A DNA stretch of 64,000 nt. Source: an uncultured Bacteroides sp. (lineage in GTDB: Bacteria; Bacteroidota; Bacteroidia; Bacteroidales; Bacteroidaceae). The position numbers and the translations under genes were made by a program. The notes beneath the pieces are model-generated. The model saw only the letters and a program-made list of their open reading frames with translations, did not search any database and had not been told where the DNA came from. Position 1 is the stretch's first letter. Each line of letters starts with the position of its first letter. The stretch covers positions 443,736 to 507,735 of the forward strand of contig CAQOGY010000001.1 of assembly GCA_948847595.1 (NCBI GenBank), read 5' to 3'. Shown in pieces: positions 34,457 to 42,055 of the stretch.

Positions 34457-35581
34457 CTATATGGAGACACCCACTTTGTCGATGACCTTTTGCATTTGCG
34501 CTTTCCATGAGAGCGGGCGGACGGATTCACGGATTTCCGCGGGAGTCATAGCTTGATTCCGTTGGAAATCAATCAGTTTCCCGATATCCACGGGCGATTC
34601 GTCCGGTGGCGTTTTCCACACATACGGCATCCGTTCGAAGTCCTCGTCCGTCTCCGAGTAAGTGAAGGCAAATCCGCGCGCAGCGTATTCACGGTTTTTC
34701 AGCGTCTTGATGTAGGTGATTCCGCTTCGGTGGCGTCCCAGGCTGCCGATGGCGAAATCCGTCTGTTCGAACAGTGTGTCCAGCTCTTCGCCGTGCAAAG
34801 GCCCGTGTATGCGGACATACTCTTCCAAATGGTTCTCCTGAATGACCGGCAGGATTTCCGCACGTTCCCGTTCACCGGTCAGCGGTCCTACGATATGGAA
34901 ATAAACCTTATATTCGGGATTCGTCCGGTAATACTCCGCCAGTCCGCGCACGAGGCGGTCGAATCCGTGCCAGTAATGCACCTCGGCCACGCCGATAAGG
35001 TGCAGCTCGTGTGAAGTGTCGTTGCAGTGCCGCTTCATCGGGATGTCATCAAAATCTATCCCGTTGGATATACGTATCGTGCGTCCGCCGAAGATAGTCT
35101 CCGCATTGGAAAAAGTGACGATGCCGTCCAGTCTCTTCGCCAGGCTCCGACGGAAAAAGCGGTCGACGGCCAGTCCCAGTTTCATCGACCGGGTGACGTA
35201 TTCCTGGTCGTAAGGGTAAGTCGGAATTTCCATGACTACCTTTGCGCCGGTACGCTTCAGTCGTTTCGCCAGCCGCAGCGTGAAAGGGTTGGCATTATGA
35301 TAAGAGCGGATATACACCAGTCCGATTCCCTCGCGGCGTGCATATTCGATGATGGGGGAGTAGTAAACCCGTTTCCATAATTTGGCGGTGAATCCCTTGC
35401 CGAAATCAGCAATCACTTCATCGTCCACCATCCAGCGGCGTTCGCCGTAGGGGGTGACGTTGTAATGGCACAAGTGTACGTCCACTCCGCATTCTTTGAG
35501 GGCTTTCACTTGATAATGAATCTTTTTGCTGATTCCGTTGGCTTCGTTAAAGCCGTGAAATATGATGAATAAGGCTTTCAT
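34457..35581 (-). CDS. Glycosyltransferase, GT4-like
   Basis: The 374-residue protein has a GT-B N-terminal half (FIIFHGFNEANGISKKI, KALKECGVDVHLCHY) and a nucleotide-sugar-binding half (about 195-370; LIGVAEVHYWHGFDRLVRGL, then GPLHGEELDTLFEQTDFAIGS). The canonical EX7E motif of GT4 is not clear: the corresponding region reads RSGITYIKTLKNREYAARG, so it is a divergent member, often labelled glycosyltransferase family 1 or 4. It is separated by 49 bases from the downstream GT4 gene. Confidence 0.82.
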   Translation of the reverse strand: MKALFIIFHGFNEANGISKKIHYQVKALKECGVDVHLCHYNVTPYGERRWMVDDEVIADFGKGFTAKLWKRVYYSPIIEYARREGIGLVYIRSYHNANPFTLRLAKRLKRTGAKVVMEIPTYPYDQEYVTRSMKLGLAVDRFFRRSLAKRLDGIVTFSNAETIFGGRTIRISNGIDFDDIPMKRHCNDTSHELHLIGVAEVHYWHGFDRLVRGLAEYYRTNPEYKVYFHIVGPLTGERERAEILPVIQENHLEEYVRIHGPLHGEELDTLFEQTDFAIGSLGRHRSGITYIKTLKNREYAARGFAFTYSETDEDFERMPYVWKTPPDESPVDIGKLIDFQRNQAMTPAEIRESVRPLSWKAQMQKVIDKVGVSI

Positions 35582-35636
35582 TCGTTCTTTTCTCTGTATT
35601 CAATAGATTGTTTATTTTGCTTTTTTACTCTCTGAT

Positions 35637-36548
35637 TCAAACGATTCGGGCAATGATTTGTTCCCGGTATTCGTCGCCGGCGTCGGACACTTCGCTGCCG
35701 ATGGCAGTCTCGTTTACATATTTTCGTGCCAGTTTCACTTTCTTCCGTGTCCCCATCCGCCACCATTCATATTCCACGTCCATGTGTCCTGCGTCTATCG
35801 CCTGGTATCCGGCTTTGTGCAAGTCGTAGGCAAGCACCGTGGCAGTGGGGCCGAGGGCAATCAGGAACAGCACGTCCTTATCCTGCTTGCAGGCTTCCTG
35901 CCTTATGTCGTCTATGCGGTCGAACGCGTTCCGGGACGGGCAGAGGATACGCCGGATACTCCGGGCATTGTCAAAGAGGTCGTTGCCTACACCGAGACGG
36001 CTTTTCTCCCCTTCGATAAAAACGACATTCCGGTCGTCCCAGATTTGCTTCATGTCGTGAAACCACCGGCCGGCATTCTCCTTGTCAGCGAAATCCATGT
36101 AGGGACGCGTGACGAATGCGTTATAATACTTCCGTCCGGGCACGAGCAACCTGTCCCACCACGAACCGTAAATAAAGAAATGTGTCCGCCAAAACCGCCG
36201 GCTCTTCCTTATATAGCGGTAAAGATTGCTGAATGTATCTGGAATACAGACGATATGCCCTTCCTCATTGCTTGCCAGTATCTCCACCAATCTCTGTGCC
36301 AGTAGCGGGTTCCCCGTCTGGAACTTGAGTTTCTTGTCCGGTCTGGTCAGCAGGATTTCTCCATCGCCCAGGCGGCTGACAGAACAGCGGTCGTCTATGA
36401 TTTTACGGATTGTATCGCCGATAGATGCCACTTGCGGTACAATTCCATGTTTTTTCCTTAACGCCAGATACCAGAAATTGTACCACTCTACCGTGCTGCC
36501 ATATCTTATCTTATAGCGTATGGTTATAAAAATGTTCCGTATATTCAT
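35637..36548 (-). CDS. GT-D fold glycosyltransferase (DUF1792, SP_1767 family)
   Basis: The 303-residue protein belongs to the DUF1792/GT-D family described from streptococcal serine-rich-repeat glycoprotein glycosylation (DGT1, SP_1767). The family motif SVSRLGDGEILL is at about residues 55-66, and the C-terminal part has LIALGPTATVLAYDLHKAGYQAIDAGHMDVEYEW, read in parts, with the conserved DAGH/D and final EWW segments. These enzymes transfer glucose or other hexoses. The gene lies directly after the flippase, with two bases between. Confidence 0.88.
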   Translation of the reverse strand: MNIRNIFITIRYKIRYGSTVEWYNFWYLALRKKHGIVPQVASIGDTIRKIIDDRCSVSRLGDGEILLTRPDKKLKFQTGNPLLAQRLVEILASNEEGHIVCIPDTFSNLYRYIRKSRRFWRTHFFIYGSWWDRLLVPGRKYYNAFVTRPYMDFADKENAGRWFHDMKQIWDDRNVVFIEGEKSRLGVGNDLFDNARSIRRILCPSRNAFDRIDDIRQEACKQDKDVLFLIALGPTATVLAYDLHKAGYQAIDAGHMDVEYEWWRMGTRKKVKLARKYVNETAIGSEVSDAGDEYREQIIARIV

Positions 36549-36550
36549 AG

Positions 36551-38005
36551 TTATATAGACTTTTTTGTCAGCGACCGCACCTTTCCGATAATATCGTACT
36601 CGCGTGTCATCTGTATATAAATGCCAAAGATAATAAAACTAACGATACTTTTGGCTATAATTGTAAAAAATATGTTCATACCTTCCATCGCCCATTGCAT
36701 GGGGACGAGTGCCGCCGCCATCAGCAGGCTGACTACGAGCGGCGAAATAAGCTGACGTATGAACGGCCACGCGCTCTGCCGGAAAGTCACCCGGTACATC
36801 TGCCAGTAGCACTGCGCGAAATTGATGGTGAACGTCACCACGATGCAGGCGGCTACCGCTGTCAGTGTGCCGAAATGGAAGATTCCGAGCAGTATCCCCG
36901 CTACGTTGAGAGTGGACGAGAACACGCCGCAGACGAACAGGCTGCGTGTGTCGCCTGCCGCCTGAAAGATGGAGCCGGACGAGGAAAGGATAATCTGTAT
37001 CCCGACCGAAAGCGCCAGTATCCGGAATACGGGTACGGACGGCAGCCATTGGTCGCCGAAGATAATCAGCGTCACTTCTTCCGCCGTAAAGAAAAGCAAC
37101 ACGCTGAGCGGCAGGCCGATGAACGCAAGGAAGCGGACAATGCGTTCGTAAGAGCCGGCCAGTTTTCCTTTGTCGTTCTGGAAATCGCTGAAAATGGGGT
37201 GCATCACGGGCGTGATGACTTGCGTGATGTTTTGCAGGGGAAGCATCATCAGGCGGTAGGATTTTTCGTAATATCCGAGGGGGGACATACCCATGTATTT
37301 GCCAATCAGCAGTTTGTCCAGATTGCGGCTGAAATAATTGATGACGTTGAACAGGAACTGGTAGGCGGAGTAGGAGAAAATCTTCCGTAGCGGCGTCAGT
37401 CCCAACGTGAAGCGCAACCGCTGCGGATAACGTTGGTAGGAGATGGCGAATATCAGGACGCTGGAAAGTATCGGGTTGATAATCAGTGCATACAGTCCCG
37501 CCCCGCAGAGGGCTGCGGTCACGGCTGCTGCACCGCCGGACAGTTGTATGACGAAGCTGCGGATGGCGATAAACTTGAACTCCTTGTTGCGGTAGAACAG
37601 CGCTCCGGGCACGATGGTGGCGGAAGCGAAAAGCAGGTTGACGGAGAGCAGTTGGCACAGCGTGCGCAGGATTTCGCTCCCGTAATAGTCGGCGATGAGC
37701 CATGACGCGGCAAAGAACAGCACACTGATACCGATGCCCGTCCACACCGTGAACGAGAAGATGTCCGACAGTTCCTCTTTGGTCAGCGACTTATGCTGCA
37801 CGATGGCAGGAGACACCCCCATGTCGGTGAAAAGGTTGAAAAAAGCGATAATCACGGAAGCGATGGCCACCACTCCGAAGTCGTCCGGCGAGAGCAGGCG
37901 TGCCAGTACGCCTGCCACCACAAGCGAGATGATGACGCCGCTGTACTTGGCGAGTGCGGTGTAAAATACTCCGGAGAAGAGTTGTCCTTTGATATTGTTT
38001 GTCAT
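36551..38005 (-). CDS. Wzx-type polysaccharide flippase (MOP superfamily)
   Basis: The 484-residue inner-membrane protein has fourteen hydrophobic segments, starting with GQLFSGVFYTALAKYSGVII and the characteristic LLSPDDFGVVAIASVI near residues 37-52. It resembles the WzxC/lipopolysaccharide biosynthesis protein branch that flips undecaprenyl-linked repeat units to the periplasm, where the Wzy-like protein at 50175 would polymerise them. The gene sits within the glycosyltransferase block. Confidence 0.93.
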   Translation of the reverse strand: MTNNIKGQLFSGVFYTALAKYSGVIISLVVAGVLARLLSPDDFGVVAIASVIIAFFNLFTDMGVSPAIVQHKSLTKEELSDIFSFTVWTGIGISVLFFAASWLIADYYGSEILRTLCQLLSVNLLFASATIVPGALFYRNKEFKFIAIRSFVIQLSGGAAAVTAALCGAGLYALIINPILSSVLIFAISYQRYPQRLRFTLGLTPLRKIFSYSAYQFLFNVINYFSRNLDKLLIGKYMGMSPLGYYEKSYRLMMLPLQNITQVITPVMHPIFSDFQNDKGKLAGSYERIVRFLAFIGLPLSVLLFFTAEEVTLIIFGDQWLPSVPVFRILALSVGIQIILSSSGSIFQAAGDTRSLFVCGVFSSTLNVAGILLGIFHFGTLTAVAACIVVTFTINFAQCYWQMYRVTFRQSAWPFIRQLISPLVVSLLMAAALVPMQWAMEGMNIFFTIIAKSIVSFIIFGIYIQMTREYDIIGKVRSLTKKSI

Positions 38006-38076
38006 TGTTGATAGTTGTTATTCTTAACTCATTGTTAATGGTTATTGTTTTAACTCATTATTTAAGATTGTTGTTA

Positions 38077-39024
38077 TTAACGGTTAGTAAGCAGTGACTT
38101 GAATAATAGCGTCCCTATTGTCCTTGCCGACACATATTTCCGGTACTTGTGCAGGCATAGCCATGCCAGTCTGAGCCGTTCCGGCAATCTGAGCGTATGT
38201 GCCTGCCACATGGCGGCATCGAGCATCTGCGAGAGATACAGGTCGATGATTGCTCCGTTTTTGCGTTCCACTGTCCGCTTTTTGAAATCGAGTATCTCCC
38301 GCGTGACGGTAAGATATCCCTCGATGTTCCGGTTGGTGAACTTGCCTGTCATGATAGAGTTTTCTCTCATGCGCCGTTGGAAAAATGTCCGCTTGATGCA
38401 GGCGGTTTTTCCGGCTTGCAGGTAAAGCAGGGTGGTGAACAGTTGGTCTTCGTGCACGATGCCGGGATAAAACCGCAACCCGTTTTTCTCTAGAAAACTC
38501 CGGCGGATAAAGTTCAGGCACGCCGAAGGGGTATATTCCCGGTTTTCCAACTGTGTCTTGAGCGCTTCATCCCCGGTATAGGTTCTATCTTCCAGTTTGT
38601 CCGTGCGATTGTAACTTAGTGAAGGAGCATTCTTCAGGTTGCCGTCAAAAAAACTTTGCGCGTCGAAGAAAACGAAATCAAGCTTTTCTTCCTCACATTT
38701 GCGGTAGCACAGTTGCATGGCGTCTTTTTCCAACAGGTCGTCACTGTCCATGAAATAAATATATGTACCGTGAGCATGTAAGATACCGGCATTGCGTGCC
38801 ATTGATAGTCCCTGGTTTGCCTGCGAGTATATTTTGATACGGTTGTCCGCGCTTTTCAGTTCTTCTGCTATATGGAGACTTCCGTCGGTAGACCCGTCGT
38901 TGATAATGATGATTTCCAACTCTTTCAGGCTTTGGCACATAATGCTTTCCACCGCTTCCCGGACATATTTTTCAGTATTGTAAACAGGGATGACAACGCT
39001 GACTTTTATATTCTTGTTTTCCAT
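38077..39024 (-). CDS. Glycosyltransferase family 2 (WcaA-like)
   Basis: The 315-residue enzyme has a standard GT2 domain: VSVVIPVYNTEKYVREAV at residues 8-25, the nucleotide-binding block IIIINDGSTDGSLHIA at about 37-52, ARNAGILHAHGTYIYFMDSDD with the DxD metal motif at about 93-95, and a helical C-terminus. It probably adds a single sugar to the lipid-linked repeat unit. The donor is unknown. Confidence 0.93.
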   Translation of the reverse strand: MENKNIKVSVVIPVYNTEKYVREAVESIMCQSLKELEIIIINDGSTDGSLHIAEELKSADNRIKIYSQANQGLSMARNAGILHAHGTYIYFMDSDDLLEKDAMQLCYRKCEEEKLDFVFFDAQSFFDGNLKNAPSLSYNRTDKLEDRTYTGDEALKTQLENREYTPSACLNFIRRSFLEKNGLRFYPGIVHEDQLFTTLLYLQAGKTACIKRTFFQRRMRENSIMTGKFTNRNIEGYLTVTREILDFKKRTVERKNGAIIDLYLSQMLDAAMWQAHTLRLPERLRLAWLCLHKYRKYVSARTIGTLLFKSLLTNR

Positions 39025-39066
39025 GCTTTCTGTAATTTTTATGGCGCTGACGGATACTTTCCCGTA

Positions 39067-40185
39067 TCATGCCCTGTTTGCCAGCTCTTTGTAGAGTGCG
39101 GCATATTGTTTACCCACTTTGCTTACACACATGTTTTCCATGGCATACGCATAGTTCATTTCTCCTTTTCCCCGGACGGACAGGCGCCTGCCTTCTTCCA
39201 GTGCCCATATGATGTCTTCTTTCCTGCCGGGGTGGAAAGTAGGATTCCCTGTACTTTTCAACAACCCGCCGATATTTCCGCAATCGGGCCCGATAATGAC
39301 TTTACGGAAGAGGAACGCGAGAGGCACGTCGGCCGAATTCAATATGTCCTTTTGCTGAATCAGCAGCACGTCCGAGGCGGCAATGTAATAAGGCAGGTCA
39401 CAGTCGTCTATCCGTTCGTCACCGGCACCGGCTTTCAGCTTCAGCGCACGGTTGAGTAGCGGCATCAGCAGATAATATCCGGCTCTTGACGCCCATCGTT
39501 TCAGAAAGTTCCGCCCGTAGCTGTCGTGTCGGGAAAAAGGGTGGAAACGTGGTGCTGACAGTAATTTGCGCGGCTCGTCCCAGGCGCGGAATGCATCCAG
39601 TGTCATGCGTCTTTCTTCGCGGTTGCGGAATTTCCCGATACAAGTGACAACGAACGCTTCCTGCGGAAGCCGCAGGTATTGGCGTGCACGCTCTACGCTG
39701 ATATTCTCCTGATAGGTATATTGATAAATGTGATGTGGAATCACGACATTCCGGCTGCCGGGATACCTGGCGGCAAATTCGTCGCGGCTGAACCGCCCCA
39801 TATGCACCACGACATCGCTTTGCGATTCGATGATGTCATACGCCCGGCTGATAACCTCATTGGCATCATGCGGCCGTACATTGTGGCGTGTATAGACGAA
39901 ATGTGCGCCTTGCGAGCGAAAGAAGCGAATCCGTTCTTCGAGCCGGCGGATGATGCCGGGGTCGTCGCACGTCCAGCCCACCACTTCTTCCGGCCATTGG
40001 AAGTGGATGATGTCATAAGTCTTGTCCGATTCCCAGAATTCCTTTGTTGAACATCGCACGTCGATGCCGCCCGCACGAATGGCATCGCACAAGATGGGGA
40101 CGAACAGATTGTCTGTGTCCCCATCTTCTCTGAATACAATAAGTGCTTTTATCGCCGGACTGCTTGTTTCTTCACTGTCATTCAT
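39067..40185 (-). CDS. Glycosyltransferase, GT4-like, first gene of the second GT block
   Basis: The 372-residue protein has a GT-B pattern: an N-terminal half with IIHFQWPEEVVGW and YTRHNVRPHD, as in acceptor-binding domains of this group, and a C-terminal half with VVTCIGKFRNREERRMTL, YYIAASDVLLIQQKDILNSADVPLAFLFRKVIIGPD. The last segment corresponds to the donor-binding helix but lacks a clean EX7E, so the family assignment is from overall pattern. It follows its own promoter at 40223-40230 and starts the eight-gene downstream block. Confidence 0.8.
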   Translation of the reverse strand: MNDSEETSSPAIKALIVFREDGDTDNLFVPILCDAIRAGGIDVRCSTKEFWESDKTYDIIHFQWPEEVVGWTCDDPGIIRRLEERIRFFRSQGAHFVYTRHNVRPHDANEVISRAYDIIESQSDVVVHMGRFSRDEFAARYPGSRNVVIPHHIYQYTYQENISVERARQYLRLPQEAFVVTCIGKFRNREERRMTLDAFRAWDEPRKLLSAPRFHPFSRHDSYGRNFLKRWASRAGYYLLMPLLNRALKLKAGAGDERIDDCDLPYYIAASDVLLIQQKDILNSADVPLAFLFRKVIIGPDCGNIGGLLKSTGNPTFHPGRKEDIIWALEEGRRLSVRGKGEMNYAYAMENMCVSKVGKQYAALYKELANRA

Positions 40186-40222
40186 GTTTTTTTTCTGAGC
40201 CTTAATAAACTAAGCTTTGCCA

Positions 40223-40230
40223 CAAAGGTA
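40223..40230 (-). promoter_or_regulatory. -7 box of the second glycosyltransferase block
   Basis: The minus strand reads TACCTTTG, 38 bases upstream of the GT gene start at 40185. This gives the downstream glycan genes an independent promoter after the inserted cassette. Confidence 0.65.
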
Positions 40231-40276
40231 TGAAAATATATGATAATTCTATCTTTTTTTCCTGTCTAAATTCATG

Positions 40277-40609
40277 TCAGGACATTATTGGATGAGGGCA
40301 GAATAGTTCTGTATCTTCTATCAGCTTGGTTATTTCTTCCGTAAAAGGGATTTTGTGTTCTGCCATATGCTGTTGGAGGAAGATGCAGGCGTGTATGTAT
40401 GTGTGGGAATCTATTCTGACAGGATGATTGTTCTGATACCATCTGTAGAAGGTGGATTTGTCTATCTCGAGATGTACGCACAGGTCTTCGATTTTCAATC
40501 CGGATGCATGAAGCAATTCTTTTATCAATAGGATCTGGTTGTTGTATATCCGGTCTACGATATTGTTTTCTTCTATTTCAGCGAGTGTATGATTGCATTT
40601 TTGTTTCAT
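40277..40609 (-). CDS. Small helix-turn-helix protein
   Basis: The 110-residue protein is not a family I can name. It has a helix-turn-helix pattern at about residues 35-62 (GLKIEDLCVHLEIDKSTFYRW) like XRE-type regulators, then a helical tail. The start at 40609 (MKQKCNH) is preferred over an ATG at 40642 since the preceding residues are unlike the rest and a possible -7 box (GAACTTTG) lies at 40640-40647. It diverges from the DUF4373 gene, with a palindrome between, and could be a regulator of the cassette or of the adjacent glycan block. Confidence 0.65.
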   Translation of the reverse strand: MKQKCNHTLAEIEENNIVDRIYNNQILLIKELLHASGLKIEDLCVHLEIDKSTFYRWYQNNHPVRIDSHTYIHACIFLQQHMAEHKIPFTEEITKLIEDTELFCPHPIMS

Positions 40610-40669
40610 TATAGGAATGGTTATTTGTAAATAATGATGCAAAGTTCCGATAAAATAAGATTCGGCATG

Positions 40670-40683
40670 TCGCAGATATGCGA
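40670..40683. promoter_or_regulatory. Palindrome between divergent HTH and DUF4373 genes
   Basis: TCGCA-GATA-TGCGA is a perfect inverted repeat between the HTH gene (starts 40609) and the DUF4373 gene (starts 40731). A CACCTTTG at 40707-40714 is a one-mismatch -7 box for the plus-strand gene. Confidence 0.45.
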
Positions 40684-40730
40684 CCGATGGTATATAAAAT
40701 ATTCCACACCTTTGCGGCCGAAAGATTTAC

Positions 40731-41738
40731 ATGTTGAATTTTAAACACTTAGCTGTCGCGATGAAAAAAGACCAGTATTTCAATTTGGAGGTAAATTTAT
40801 TGAGTGACGACAATATTGCCGGCATGATGTTGGAGTTGGGGGCTGCGGAAGCCCTCGGAATTTACGTGATGCTGCTGTTGCATCTGCGTACGAAGGACAA
40901 TTACGAAGCCTCGTGCAAGCTGCTTCCGCTGCAGGCGCTCGCCAGGCGCTATGATATGGACTTGGATTTGATAGGACGCGTGCTCCGCGAATTCAACCTT
41001 TTCGAGGTGGATGAGGAGCGGCAGACGTTTCGTGCCCCTTACCTGGACAAGGTGATGAAAAACCTGGAAGCGAAGTGGCGGCTGAATGCCGAAAACGGCA
41101 AAAAAGGCGGTCGCCCGAAGAAGGCTGTGAAAAGCGCTGAAACGCCCGCCAGCAAGGGGCAAAAACCGAATGAAACCCAAGAGAAGAGAGGAGAAGAGAA
41201 CAAGAGTATTACTCCTGTTGTGAACAACAGTAGCAATACCGGCGGAAAACGGGAAACTGCTGCTGTTGCTGCCGCTGGTATGAGGATTGTTCCGGCGGAA
41301 AAGGCCGGCGGACGTCCGTTGCAACAGGTGCTTCCATGGGAGAAACTGGTGGACGAGCTTGCCGCTTCACGGACGTACATGGAGCTGGCGGGACAGCATT
41401 CGGGCTTGGGGCTGCTTTTTCTTGAGCATCAGCAACAGGTCATCATGCTGTTCAAGAACCATATCCGGCTCTACGGCAAGGGGGGCGAACTGCTGTTTCT
41501 TGAGGATGTGCGGCGTTATTTCTCCAACTATGTCGCGGCAGGTTCTCCCACTTGCGGCAGGTTGCGCGATGTATTGCTACAGGAGCTCAAGGAGAGGGAC
41601 AGCGGGAATATGAACCGGTTTGAGAGCATAGCCGGCGGGCAGCGGACGTATCTGGGACATGTCATTCCGGACGACGCGCCACCGCGGCCGGACAGCTCGG
41701 CAGTGTGGGACGACGTGCGCAAGAGGTGGGTGCACTGA
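40731..41738 (+). CDS. DUF4373 (Lin1244/Lin1753-like) domain protein
   Basis: The 335-residue protein carries a Lin1244/Lin1753-type N-terminal winged-helix-like domain (about residues 11-110; KKDQYFNLEVNLLSDDN, GAAEALGIYVMLLLHLR), a basic linker GKKGGRPKK at about 124-132, a low-complexity section, and a C-terminal helical domain (about 200-330, LPWEKLVDELAAS, FKNHIRLYGKGGELL). Such proteins occur in phages and mobile elements beside replication genes and resemble DnaD/replication initiation organisers. The primase-helicase follows 318 bases on. An alternative ATG is at 40761 (MKKDQYF). Confidence 0.82.
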   Translation: MLNFKHLAVAMKKDQYFNLEVNLLSDDNIAGMMLELGAAEALGIYVMLLLHLRTKDNYEASCKLLPLQALARRYDMDLDLIGRVLREFNLFEVDEERQTFRAPYLDKVMKNLEAKWRLNAENGKKGGRPKKAVKSAETPASKGQKPNETQEKRGEENKSITPVVNNSSNTGGKRETAAVAAAGMRIVPAEKAGGRPLQQVLPWEKLVDELAASRTYMELAGQHSGLGLLFLEHQQQVIMLFKNHIRLYGKGGELLFLEDVRRYFSNYVAAGSPTCGRLRDVLLQELKERDSGNMNRFESIAGGQRTYLGHVIPDDAPPRPDSSAVWDDVRKRWVH

Positions 41739-41850
41739 GTCCGGCTTTCATCCTTCGCCGGACGGGGGATGGATGTCCTTCAGCCTGCGTCCGGGGCTTG
41801 TCCGCCCCACGTCCGGCAGGTACTCACCCCACGTCCGGATGACACGGAAT

Positions 41851-42004
41851 TGGGAATTTAATTTAGACATAAGAACAAAAGAACATAAAGGCTGCGCTTG
41901 GAAAATTATTTCTGCCGGTCATTAAACTACTACTACTGTTTCATCTTTTGTTCTTATGTTCTTCTGTCTAAAAAGAAAATTATTATTCTGTCTGCAAATA
42001 AATT
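41851..42004. repeat. Dispersed ~150-base element, copy 2
   Basis: This is the second copy of the element at 13656-13806, in the same orientation, with an extra ACT triplet in an ACT repeat. It fills the 318-base gap between the DUF4373 and primase genes; 41739-41850 has only a C-rich stretch with CCACGTCCGG repeated at about 41808-41838. No coding sequence is seen. Confidence 0.85.
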
Positions 42005-42055
42005 ATCATTAAAACTGTGATGAAGTATTCAATCTAAAAAAGTAAAACAAAAATT

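Noticed and set aside
36639..37745. A 368-codon minus-strand frame within the flippase gene
   Set aside because: It is a shifted frame of the flippase; the product is Arg/His-rich and hydrophilic, unlike any family I know.
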